A stretch of DNA of 64,000 bases from Rhizophagus clarus (taxonomy: Eukaryota > Glomeromycota > Glomeromycetes > Glomerales > Glomeraceae), in the NCBI GenBank assembly GCA_015698045.1, contig BLAL01000046.1, positions 374,501-438,500 of the forward strand. Reading direction: 5' to 3'. A program made the position numbers and the translations under genes. Below are positions 23,581 to 34,633 of this stretch, one piece after another. The notes beneath the pieces are model-generated. The model saw nothing but the letters and a program-made list of their open reading frames with translations. It made no database searches and was not told the origin of the DNA. Numbering within the stretch: the first letter of the stretch is position 1; each line of letters begins with the position of its first letter.

Positions 23581-26500
23581 ATGTCAAGTAATAATATAGA
23601 AGAAAATTTTGAAAGGACCTTTCACAAGTATCAAAAAGCAGCAGAGAGTGGTGATATAGAGGCAATGCGTAGGTTAGCCATTTGTTACAGAAATGGAGAA
23701 GGAACGGAAAAGAATTTAGAAAAAGCATTTCACTGGTATCAAAAAGCAGCAGAGGGTGGTGATGTAGAAGCAATGTGTGGTTTGATCGTTTTTTACCATG
23801 ATGGAGAGGGGATAGAGAAGGATTTGGAGAAAACTTTTTACTGGTGTCAGAAAGCAGCAGAGAGTGGTGATGTAGGGGCAATGCGTAATTTGGGCCTTTT
23901 ATATCATCATGGGGAGGGAACAGAAAAGAATCTAGAGAAAGCCTTTCACTGGTGTCAAAAAGCAGCAGAGAGTGGTGATGTAAGAGCAATGCGTAGCCTA
24001 GCCATTTTTTATCGAAATGGAGAGGGAACAGATAAGAATTTGGGGAAATCTCTTCACTGGTATCAAAAAGCAGCAGAAAGTGGTGATATAGGGGCAATGC
24101 GTGGTTTGGGTATTTATTACAAAAATGTAGAGAGAACAGAAAAGAATTTGGAGAAATCCTTCCACTGGTTTCAAAAAGCATCAGAGAGTGGGGATGTAGA
24201 GGCAATGATTAATTTGGCTGGCTATTATTACAATGGGGAGGGAACGAAGAAGAACCTAGAGAAAGCCTTTCACTGGTGTCAAAAAGCAGCGGAGAGTGGT
24301 GATGTAAAAGCAATGCGTAACTTGGCCATTTTTTGCCAAAATGGAGAGGGAATAGAAAAAAATTTGGAGAAATCCTTTCACTGGTATCAAAAGGCAGCAG
24401 AGAACGGTGATGTAGAGGCAATGCGTGGTTTAGGCATTTATTACAAAAATGGAGAGAGAACTAAAAAGAATTTGGAAAAAGCCTTTCACTGGTTTCATAA
24501 AGCAGCAGAGAATGATGATGTAGAGGCAATGCGTAATTTGGCAGTTCATTATTACAATGGAGAAGGAACAAAAAAAAATTTGAAGGAAGCTTTTCACTGG
24601 TTTCAAAAAGCAGCAGAAAGTGGTGACGTAAAGGCAATGCATAATTTGGCTACCTGTTATAATAATGGAGAGGGAATAGAGAAGGATTTTGAAAAAGCCT
24701 TTTACTGGTTTCAAAAAGCAGCAGAAAGTGGTGATTTAAGATCAATGCATAATTTGGCTGTTTATTATAATAGTGGAGAGAAAATAGAGAAGAATTTAGA
24801 GAAAGCCCTTTATTGGTCTCAGAAAGTATCAGAAAGTGGTGATATGGAAGTAGTACATAATTTGGCCATTTGTTATTACAATGGTGAGGGAATGGAGAAG
24901 AATTTGGAGAAAGCTTTTCATCTGTTTCAAAAAGCAGCGGAGAGTGGTGATGTAAAAGCAATGTATCATTTGTCCATTTGTTACAACAATGGAGAGGGAA
25001 TAGAGAAGAATCTGGAGAAAGCCTTTCATTGGTCTCAGAAAGCTGCAGAGTGTGGTAATATAAGAGCAATGCATAATTTAGCCGTTTATTACTCTAAGGG
25101 AAAGGGAACAGAAAAGAATTCAAAGAAAGCCTTTTACTGGACTCAAAAGGCAGCAGAAAGTGGTGATGAAAATGTAATATGTAATTTGGCTGTTCATTAT
25201 GATGAGGGAAAGGAAACAGAGAAGAATTTAAAGAAAGCCTTTTGCTTGTTTCAGAAAGCAGCAGAGATTGGTAATGTAGAGGCAATGTATAATTTGGCCG
25301 TGCGTTATCATAATGGAGAGGGAACAGAAAAAAATTTGGAGAAAGCATTTTACTGGTTTCAGAAAGCAGCAGAGAGTGGTGATGTAGAGGCAATGCATGG
25401 CTTGGCTGCTTTTTACTACAATGGGCAGGGAACAGTAAAGAATTTAGAGAAATCCTTTTACTGGTTTCAGAAAGCAGCAGAAAGTGGTAATGTAAAAGCA
25501 ATGTATGATTTGGCCATTAACTGCTACAATGGAGAGAATACAGAGAAGAATATTGAGAAAGCCTTTTACTGGTTTCAGAAAGCAGCAGAAAGTGATCATT
25601 TAGGGGCAATGCGTTATTTGGGCATTTGTTACGCCAATGGAGAGGGGACAGATGTGGATTTGAAAAAAGCCTTTTATTTGTTTCAGAAAGCAGCAGAAAA
25701 TAATGATGTAGGGGCAATGCATAATCTGGCAATTCGTTATTACAATGGAGAGGGGACAGAAAAGAATTTAGAGAAAGCATTTTACTGGTTTCAGAAAGCA
25801 GCAGAGAGTGGTGATGTAGAGGCAATGCGTAGTTTGGCTTTTCGTTATTATACTGGAGAGGGAACAGGGAAGGATTTTGAGAAATTTTTTTACTGGTCTC
25901 AGAAAGCAACAGAGAGTGGCGATATAGCAGCAATGCTTAATTTGGCCGTTTGCTATAACAATGGAATGGGGACAGAGAAGAATTTGGAGAAAGCTTTTCA
26001 CTGGTTTCAAAAAGCAGCAGAGAATGGAGATGTAAAAGCAATGCGTAATTTGGCTATTCATTATTACAATGGAAGGGGAACAGAAAAGAATTTGGAAAAA
26101 GCTTTTTATTGGTTTCAAAAAGCAGCAGAAAATGGTGATGTAGAGGCAATGTATAATTTGGCCATTCATTACAAAAATGGAATGGGAACAGAAAATAATT
26201 TGGAGAAAGCCTTTTACTGGTCTCGTAAAGTGGCAGAAAGTGGTGATGTAAAGATAATGCATAATTTGGCTATTCATTATGATAATGGAGAGGAAACAGA
26301 AAAGAATTTAAAAAAAACCTTTCACTCATCTCATGAAGCAGCAGAAAGTGATAATGTAGAGGCAATGTATAATTTGGCTGTTCATTACTATAATGGAGAG
26401 GGAACAGAGAAGAATTTGGAGAAAGCCTTTTACTGGTCTCAGAAAGCAGCAGAGAGTGGTAGTATAGTGGCAATGTATAATTTGGCCACTTGTTACTATA

Positions 26501-28592
26501 ATGGAAAGGGAACAGAAAAGAATTTGGAAAAAGCATTTCACTGGTTTCAGAAAGCAGCAGAGAGTGGTGATTTAAGGGCAATGAATAAATTGGCCATTCT
26601 TTATTATAATGGAAAGGAAATGGAGAAAAATTTAGAGAAAGCCTTTTACTGGTCTCAGAAAGCAGCAGATAGTGGTGATGTAAGAGCAGTGTTTAATTTA
26701 GCCACTTGTTACTTTAAGGGAGAGGGAACAGAAAAGAATCTGGAGAAAGCATTTTACTGGTTTCTCAAAGCGGCTGAAAGTGGCAATGTAGAAGCAATGC
26801 GTTATTTGGCTATTTGCTATTACAATGGAGAGGAAACAGAAAATTACTGGTCTCAGATAGCAGTAGAAGGCGGTAATATAGTGGCAATGCGTAATTTGGC
26901 CATTCATTATTATGATGGAAAAGGAATAGAGAAGAATTTGGAAAAAGCCTTTCACTTATTTCAGAAAGCAGCAGAAGGTGGTGATGTAAGAGCAATGTAT
27001 CATTTGGCCAATTGTTATGATGATGGAAAAGGAACAGAAAAGAATTTGAAAAAAGCCTTTCAATGGTTTCAGAAAGCAGCAGAAGGTGGTGATGTAAGGG
27101 CAATGTATATTTTGGCCATTTTATACAATAATGGAGAGGGAACAGAAAAGAATTTAGAGAAAGCCTTTTATTGGTCTCGAAAATCAGCAGAGAAATGTGA
27201 TGAAATAGGTCTTAAAGATAGTCTTGAAATATGTAATGAATGCAAGCAACCAAATACTGATTATAAATGGTGTCAACAATGTAATTCTAAATATTTTCAA
27301 CAAGATTTTTCAAAGTGGACTAGTAAAAATGAATTTATTGACAAACTTATTCAAGATGCACAATTAAATGCTAAAAATAGCTATGAAGTATTGGAATGGA
27401 TACCTTATGATAAATTGTTAGGTATTAATTATCATGATAAAGGAGGATTTGGTGAAATTCATAAAGCTATTTGGCCAGATGGACCTATTGATAGTTGGAA
27501 TTCTGATAAACAACAATGGAATAGATGGAACTTTCAAGAAGGTTGTGATGTTATTCTTAAAACACTTAATAATTCATCAAGTTTAGGAAGTAGCTTTCTG
27601 GATGAGGTATACTAATATTTAAATTTAATAATAAATTTTTTTTTTTTTTTTTTTTGCAAAACCATTAATTTTTTTTATAAATTATACAGTGGAAACATCA
27701 TTATAACTGTCAGAAAAGATCATTTTCAAAATTTATTCAGTTTTTTGGAATTACTCAAGATCCATATAATTTGAATTATATAATAGTAATGAGTTATGCG
27801 AGAAAAGGGAGTTTAAGAAAATGTTTATCTGATATAATTAAATTTGAGTGGCAAGTCAAGTTACAATTATTGAAAAAAATTATATTGGGACTTAAAGTAA
27901 TTCATGAATCAAATTTAACTCATAATGATCTTCATGATGGTAATATTTTATTATCAGATAATCATAATGAAATATTTATTATTGATTTAGGATTGTGCAA
28001 ACCTATAAGCAATTTACAAGATTCTGATAAAAATGCTAATGAAATTTATGGAATTGTGCCTTATATGGCACCTGAGACATTAAGAAAAAAACCTTATACT
28101 CGAGCAAGTGATATTTACAGTTTTTCAATGATAATGTGGGAATTTACATCAGGTATTCCTCCATTTAATGGTAGAGCACATGATCATCAACTTGTCTATG
28201 ATATTTGCAAAGGTGAACGACCCGAAATTATTAGAAATACTCCAAAATGTTATGTAGATTTAATGGAAAGATGTTGGGATTTAAATCCTTCCAATAGACC
28301 AACTGTAATTGAGCTTGAATATAAAATATCTCAATGGCTTGAGTCTATTAGTAAATATTATGAATACAACAGGGATGGAAATTATAATGTTCAAGTATAT
28401 TATAATGATAATAAATTAAAAAATGATATGCTTGAATTTATAAAAGCTAACGATGCTTTAGCACAAGAACCACCTAATAATTATACTGATTCTACTATTG
28501 GACAGTCTCATTCACAAGCATATTATACAAGTCGCAACATTACTGAAATCATAAATACTGAGTGTTTAGATGACGTACTAATTGGAATGTAA
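23581..28592 (+). CDS. Sel1-repeat / zinc-ribbon / protein kinase fusion
   Basis: Two exons, 23581-27606 and 27690-28592, joined in phase 0, give 1642 residues. Residues about 5-1200 are 33 tandem Sel1-like (TPR-type, 36-residue) units with consensus KAFYWFQKAAESGDVEAM..LA..Y.NGEGTEKNLE; unit 31 lacks its first helix start, and a degenerate 34th follows. Next comes a C-x2-C..C-x2-C ribbon (C1218, C1221, C1231, C1234), then a kinase domain: glycine loop GGFGEIHKA (1288 on), K1327 in VILK, E1342, HNDLHDGN (1420-1427, D1422 catalytic), DLG (1441-1443), APE (1469-1471). All residues needed for phosphotransfer are present. The HND loop and sequence style fit the expanded tyrosine-kinase-like families of Glomeromycotina. 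Sel1 arrays bind partner proteins, so a scaffolded signalling kinase is the inference; the substrate is unknown. No signal peptide or membrane segment is seen. The three nearby kinase fragments are decayed relatives. Confidence 0.85.
23617..27180 (+). repeat. 108-bp tandem array encoding Sel1 units
   Basis: Thirty-three successive units of 108 bp (36 codons) encode the Sel1 array; one is shorter by about 15 bp near 26840. Units stay in frame throughout and are similar enough at DNA level (for example GAGAAAGCCTTTTACTGG) to permit unequal crossing-over. Antisense frames in this region are products of the repeat and are not genes. Confidence 0.85.
27607..27689 (+). other. Intron of the Sel1-kinase gene
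   Basis: An 83-bp intron starts GTATACTAAT and ends TTATACAG, with a run of about 20 T in the middle. Splicing joins ..SFLDE to WKHHYNC.. in phase 0 and restores the kinase N-lobe. The pseudogene at 29280 has a GTAAGATA donor at the same codon position (FLKE), supporting the call. Confidence 0.85.
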
Positions 28593-29279
28593 TTCTATTA
28601 TTTATTTTTATTTGTTGATTATTTATATAAAAAAGAGTATTTATATTATGTATTTTTACAAATTTTACAATAAAGGATTTTGTCCACCAAATTTAAATTT
28701 AACATTCATATTCATTCTTTCAAAATTTTACAGGATTTATATCAGATATTATAATTATTATTCCTTATAAAAATTACACATAACAACTGAATGCCCCCTA
28801 ATTCATTATTTATATTGGAGTTCATTGTCTTTTTGAAACAACTTTTACTTCCATCTCTTCTCTAGTTTTTAAATAGAGTGCAATTTGTAGCATATTATGA
28901 ATAAAATAATTATTGTGTTATTATAAACTTTGAATATTTATAACCAATAAGTGATGGAAATTACAATACTTTATAGAACCTTACAATTTTAAATAGTTGT
29001 ATAACAGATAATCACATATCTGTGTTACCATTTCCGGCATAAAGAATGTTAGTGTTCTTATTTCTTCACTATTTTTCCTTGCTTTTCTTTTCTTTTTTTT
29101 TGTAATTTTTACATACGAAATAACGTAATAAAAATATTTCTCATTCAATAAATAACCCATTAAATGGATGAAATTATACTCAGTGATGATGTAATTAAAC
29201 AAATAAAATTTTGAATATTGGAGTTTAGATAAGAAATAAAAATCTTTAATTGATAAACGTTAATGAAGAATTCTAAGTA
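28593..29279. other. AT-rich spacer
   Basis: 3' flank of the Sel1-kinase gene. No coding frame with family signal. The minus-strand frame at 28981-29202 is unsupported. Confidence 0.5.
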
Positions 29280-30510
29280 AGATATCCTGAATATAAACAT
29301 GTTCAAATAGCAGTATTTGATAATGTTGATAGACCTGATTTTTGCTGTAATTATTTTTTTTTTTCAACTGAATTTCAAAATTGGAAAATGGAAACCATGT
29401 CGTTCAGTTGATGAGTTTATTCAAAAAGCACAACTAAAAGCTAAAGATTATTATCAAATCATAGAGTGGATTGAAGCATGATAAATTTGAAAATATTTGA
29501 ATATTTAGGTAAAAGAGATGGATATGTATAATATAGATTGTGAAAATAAACAACTGAAAAGGATTTGTGAAAAAAATTGCATTAAAATGTTTACATAACT
29601 CACAAGGTATTACAAAAGAATTTTTGAAAGAAGTAAGATATTTTCCTATAAATTTTCATATTATTATTATTAGCCTGTAAGATATTTTCCTATAAATTTT
29701 CATATTATTATTATTAGCCTTTATAATTGCTAAGCCATCTACAATAATCTTTAGGTCGAGTCGCATATTTTAGCATGTGAATCTAGAAATAGTTGGTAAT
29801 TCGTTGTTTTGCGTTGTTTTGGCATTATCAAAGATTCTCTTAAGATGATTATGCAATTAAATGTAATTTGGGTTACAATTGAATATTTTGAGATATTTCA
29901 GTCGGTCTTAGAGATAAATATTCACGACAAAGGATTAATTCATCGTAATTTTCATTGTGAATATACTAAGCAATATTAAAAATGAGGCTTACAGTATATT
30001 ACTGATTTTAAATTATCGTTATGTCATGTTAAGTCCTCATTAAGTGATAATAAAAAGATACACTATGGAATATTATTATATGTTGAAGTTTTAAGAGGAA
30101 AAGAATATACTCAAGCGAGTGTCATAGGATTATTACATATGAAATTTTCATAGGATTGCCCCCTTATCATGGTAAATTTGCCAAGGATTGAGAACAAAAT
30201 CTAATTATAAATTCTTTATTAACTAATTAACTAATCAATGTTAATTTGCTGACCCTTTAAAGAGATCCAAAGCAAATGAGTTAAGGGAATTAATTATAAA
30301 TTTACTGACGAATCGCAATAAATTCTGTAATCCATGAACAAATCATTGAAGTAGATAAAATTAATAAAAAGTTATCACTTTCAACTTCAATCTCATTAAT
30401 ATCTACTCTCATATGTGATACATTCTACAACTTTACACAAGTAAGCTTTTAGATTTTAAAATATTCCGGAACCAAAGAATGCAGACAATAAATACTACTA
30501 TTCAGGTAAA
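29280..30510 (+). pseudogene. Zinc-ribbon kinase pseudogene with intron trace
   Basis: Fragments in family order on the plus strand: a FQNWK block, VDEFIQKAQLKAKDYYQIIEW (29411-29473), stops and frame changes through the glycine loop, KKIALKCLHNSQGITKEFLK (29572-29631), a GTAAGATA splice donor after FLKE, then past the intron a degraded RCFGIIKDSLK, EINIHDKGLIHRNFHCE (HRN for the HND loop, aspartate gone), and YVAPEVLRGKEYTQAS (activation-segment end). Many stops; the catalytic aspartate is replaced in the loop. The relation to 23581-28592 and 20896-21390 is clear from order and wording of motifs. Confidence 0.65.
29633..29720 (+). repeat. Perfect 44-bp tandem duplication at a splice donor
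   Basis: The segment beginning GTAAGATATTTTCCTATAAA is present twice head to tail, at 29633-29676 and 29677-29720, with no difference. It starts exactly at the intron donor of the kinase pseudogene, so the duplication created two donor sites. Confidence 0.85.
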
Positions 30511-32742
30511 TAAATATAAATATAATAATAATTTAATTAATATCATAATAATAATTGTTAATTATAGTATCTTAAAATTGATTTACTAAACCTGATATTA
30601 ATTCCAAAGGTAATTACTCTTACATATGATATTTTGATCAAGTAAATTTAATGAAACTAATATACTATTTCTAGTTCATTGTAGGCGAAAGTAATTAAAC
30701 ACAATTTACTATTTGGAATATAAAGCATAATATAATTTTATTCGTTTTTATTGCTTTTATTTTATTTTAAACTTAGTCATTTGGAACAGAGTTATCTGTT
30801 ACTCTTGGACATTTTGTGAAAATATAGTAAGATTCATATTTAATATCTGATTGAAGTTTAGCATTACAGTAAAAATTGTATTATTATTATTATTATCATC
30901 ATTAATTGGTTGTTATAATTATCTTAGCAATATTTCACTTTTATAAATAAGTGTCGTTACTGATAACGAGGAACGGATATTATCAGGTTTAAATCATATA
31001 AATTTGTTATGATTTATGGACTGTTAACTTTTCACTATAAATGAGATGTAGTACATTGTATTTTGATGTGATTCTTTTTGCATTATATAAATTAAATATT
31101 ATTTTTAATCTATTATTTTTACGCTTTCTATTATACAATAAATATTTAAATGTTAATCACTTTCGGAAATTTGCCTTTCTATTTATTCTTTCACCAATTG
31201 CCATCCTGTCCTTCTAAAATATTTTAAAAAATAGATGATGAAAACGAAATACAAGAGTAGTTATAATACTGCATACTAGTAGATAAAAGGTAAAAATAAT
31301 ATATATTGTGCAGATGCATACGCACTTAACATTTCCCGCTTTATTACAAAATTTATCTTGAATTAGTTCAGAATCTTTTGAAAAAGCCGAAAAAAAATAT
31401 AATGTCAGCTCGAGTTGTTTAATATAAATTTATAGCTATAATAAATTTTACATCTCAAACATATACAGTACTACCTCTGCACCTTTTTTTGTAAAATATC
31501 ATATTCGGATAAAAAACATCATGTAAAATATCTTCTATCAAATATACAAACTTGTATTGTAATTTATTGTATGATTTGTGAGCAATAAGATAATTTAATT
31601 TTCTCTATCTTCTACGTAACTTATGAATTACATGCTGTTTTCTTACTGTAATTCCTCATTTAATAAATAAATTTTGTCCTTCAATTAGTGACCAACTGAG
31701 TTTAATTAAATAATAATGAGGAATAATATCTTACACAGAAATCATGATAAATAAAAAAAAAGCAAAAGTAGAAAGGAATTTCCGTTGACCTTTTTTTCAA
31801 AATAATTACAGAATTTACGTTCTTAGTCATAATGACTGATCGACAATCAGAGTTTGAGAAATGGTTTAAATTTTCCATAAACCAGCGAAGCGTATTTACA
31901 AATAAATTGAGCCAATAGAATTCGAAATATCTAATTAAAAAAAAACATTAATAGTCTATTTATTGCCTTTGTTTAATATATACAATGATAAATCGTTGTA
32001 CTTTATCAATAAATAATAATCAAGAGTTCATTTAGAGAAACCAATGATGGACGTTGATTTTTTTCTATTACTAGACTTATTCTTTATCGGAAAAGATTAC
32101 AAAAAGCAGTATGTAATTAAATAAAAACTTCTAAAAGAATGTGATCTTCGATAATTTTTTAATCATTCTATATAAATAGTTTAATCAAATTAAGTTGTAC
32201 CAAACTATTAAATTGGACGTTTCAATCACTCAACATAAATCAATATTCAAAAAAAGGAACATACTAAAAGTTTTACCACCTTTATGCGATTTACTGCGGA
32301 TTGCGGTTCAGAAGTATAATTCGGCCGGCACTATCAACTTGAACCAGCAAGGTTATCTTTTTTAAATATAGGCGTTTTTTCATTTAATGAGAAATGAACA
32401 ATATTATAAATTGTTTTTTATTTGCATTTTTAAAGGACTAAAACTCACTGTCATATAAGGTCAGTAAATATCGAAAATATTATTTATTTTAAAATAAATA
32501 AATAACATCTCTTGTCTTATTAAATTATTACGAATTATTAACATAAAACATTATCATCTATAATAAACGAGAGCAAAATAAATTATCCCTTATATTATTA
32601 TTAACTTAGCTGTGATTCAATATCAACTAAGGTGAAATTATTGAATGAAATAAACGTCTATAATTACTACATTTTCTGTTTCTTTAAAAATAAATAAATA
32701 TTATTCCTTAATACGGTTTCTATATTAACTTTCTTAATTAAA
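30511..32742. other. AT-rich spacer
   Basis: The segment near 30675-30715 is the shared 3' flank of the kinase pseudogenes. Beyond it no open frame, RNA gene or clear element is seen up to the stop codon of the minus-strand gene at 32743. Confidence 0.5.
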
Positions 32743-34547
32743 TTATGCAACAATCATAAAAACTAAAGTTGCAGTAACCACTGCTAAACTCATTGTAACA
32801 CTAAATATCCCATTTTTATTAAACTCATGTAAAATTGCTATAGAATCTGATGTGTCAGTTCCATCCTCAAGTGCGGGTGCTGTGACAGCAACTTTCTTCA
32901 CCACAAGTACAGTGGATGGAGGAACATATGTCGCGAATGTTGTAACTTGCCCTAGAGAATTTGTTGTTGTAACCGTTGATGTAAAACCAGCAAAATATAA
33001 TGTCTCTGTTGTTGTAGTTGTTGTAAACTTGGTAATTTTATTTTTCGCATTATTGTTATTATTATTATTATTGTTGTTAGCAGCATTTGGAGTCGGGGCT
33101 GGTGTTATTGTTTCAACTTCATCTTGCGTAGATGTTTCAACTTTTGGAGTACTATGATTATTTAAAGCAAATACGATTAGCGTCTCAAATTATATATATA
33201 CATATTTTTTATATTTGCATGTACAAGTATATATACTTACACTCCTGGAGGAGGTTGGCATCTAGGATCACTAGGAGAAGCGCAAGTTGCAGTTGGATCA
33301 ATGGTTTTTGATGATGTTGTTGCTCCGTTACCTCCATTACCTGGTCCATTACCACCATTTCCATTAGCTGAAGCTGCGCTGGGACCTGGAGGTGTTCCTC
33401 CATTTGATGGTGTGCCAGTACCTGGTGGTGTTCCCGGGTTTCCTGGCGGTGTTCCTGGTGTACCAGTAGCTGGTGGTGTTCCTGGTGTGCCGTTACCAGT
33501 TCCTGGTGGTGCTCCCCCTGGTGCTGCGCCGGTACCTGGTGGTGTTCCTGGTGTGCCAGTTCCTGGTGGTGTTCCTGGTGTGCCAGTACCTGGTGGTGTT
33601 CCTGGTGTGCCAGTACCTGGTGGTGTTCCTCCTGGTGTTGCGCCAGTACCCGGTGTTGTTCCTGGTGTGCCTGTACCTGGTGTTGCACCAGTATCTGGTG
33701 TTGTTCCTGGTGTGCCGGTGCCTGGTGGTGTTCCCCCCGGTGTTGCGCCAGTATCCGGTGTTGTTCCTGGTGTGCCGGTACCTGGTGGTGCACCTCCTGG
33801 TGTTGGAGGTGTTCCTGGAGTACCATCTGCGCCTGGTCCTGCCGCTGGGGCACCACCTGGTGTTCCACCCGGTGCTCCATTACCCCCACCTGGCGCTCCA
33901 CCTGGTGCTCCACCTGGTGTTCCACCTGGTGTTCCATTATTTCCATTACCTCCACCAGGTGCTCCTCCTGGTGTTCCACCTGGTGTTCCATTATTTCCAT
34001 TGCCTCCACCAGGTGCTCCTCCTGGTGTTCCGTTATTTCCACCTCCTCCGCCTGGTGCATTGCCTCCATTTCCACCTCCACCTCCTGGTGCATTGCCTCC
34101 ATTTCCACCTCCACCTCCTGGTGTATTGCCTCCATTTCCACCTCCACCACCTCCACCTGGTGCATTGCCTCCATTTCCACCTCCACCTCCACCTCCACCT
34201 GGTGCATTGCCTCCATTTCCACCTCCACCTCCACCTCCGCCTGGTGCTGGTGTTGCTTTACCCCCATCGCCACCTCCGCCCGGTGCTGGTGCTGCTTTAC
34301 CTCCGTCGCCACCTCCACCCGCTGCCGGTGCTTTGCCTCCATCGCCACCTCCACCCGCTGCCGGTGCATTGCCTCCATTGCCACCACCGCCACCTGGAGC
34401 TTTGCCACCATTTGGATTTTGTCGTTTTTGAAGAGTACCACTGACTGGTTCATAAATTGGAGAAGCAAGATTAACAACAATTAATGTTGCAATGAGAATT
34501 ATTACAATTGTAAATATGTGCTTAAATTTAAATTTAACGTGAGACAT
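32743..34547 (-). CDS. Secreted Gly/Pro-rich, probably GPI-anchored protein 1
   Basis: Exon 1 is 34547-33241 and exon 2 is 33151-32743, giving 571 residues. An N-terminal signal peptide (hydrophobic residues about 11-27) precedes LQKRQ, a Kex2-type cleavage site (KR 41-42). Residues about 44-410 are low-complexity: first [17 protein letters not shown], then [14 protein letters not shown] repeats. The repeat part ends in a conserved TCAS..D..C..PPGV block. Exon 2 encodes TPKVETST, an Asn run, a Thr-rich segment, [34 protein letters not shown] and a final hydrophobic tail ending FMIVA, as in GPI-anchored proteins. Location at plasma membrane or wall is inferred. It is a paralogue of 54704-57470 with the same exon plan. 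The repeat core is a GC-rich island in AT-rich surroundings. Function unknown; a structural wall role is plausible. Confidence 0.8.
33152..33240 (-). other. Intron of Gly/Pro-rich protein gene 1
   Basis: An 89-bp intron, donor GTAAGT right after PPG-V and acceptor CATAG on the minus strand, phase 2. Splicing yields V-TPKVETST, exactly as in the paralogue, whereas unspliced reading stops at once. Confidence 0.85.
33300..34420 (-). repeat. GC-rich low-complexity coding repeats (GTP/GGN type)
   Basis: Minisatellite-like units of 9-30 bp (for example CCTGGTGGTGTTCCT on the plus strand) encode the Gly/Pro core of the gene. Strong codon-position bias leaves long open frames on both strands, which are shadows. 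Confidence 0.8.
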
Positions 34548-34559
34548 ATTGAATATTAA

Positions 34560-34596
34560 TATTTAATTTCGGCTTTTCATGAAATATGTATTTAAG

Positions 34597-34633
<37 letters not shown>

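Noticed and set aside
23543..27103. Many antisense frames opposite the Sel1 array
   Set aside because: They are mirror images of the 108-bp repeat, rich in His/Leu/Ser, with no start context or family.
33301..34431. Long plus-strand and shifted frames over the Gly/Pro-rich gene 1
   Set aside because: They lack a signal peptide and conserved ends and exist only because of the periodic GC-rich repeats. The minus frame with signal peptide, intron and anchor is the gene.
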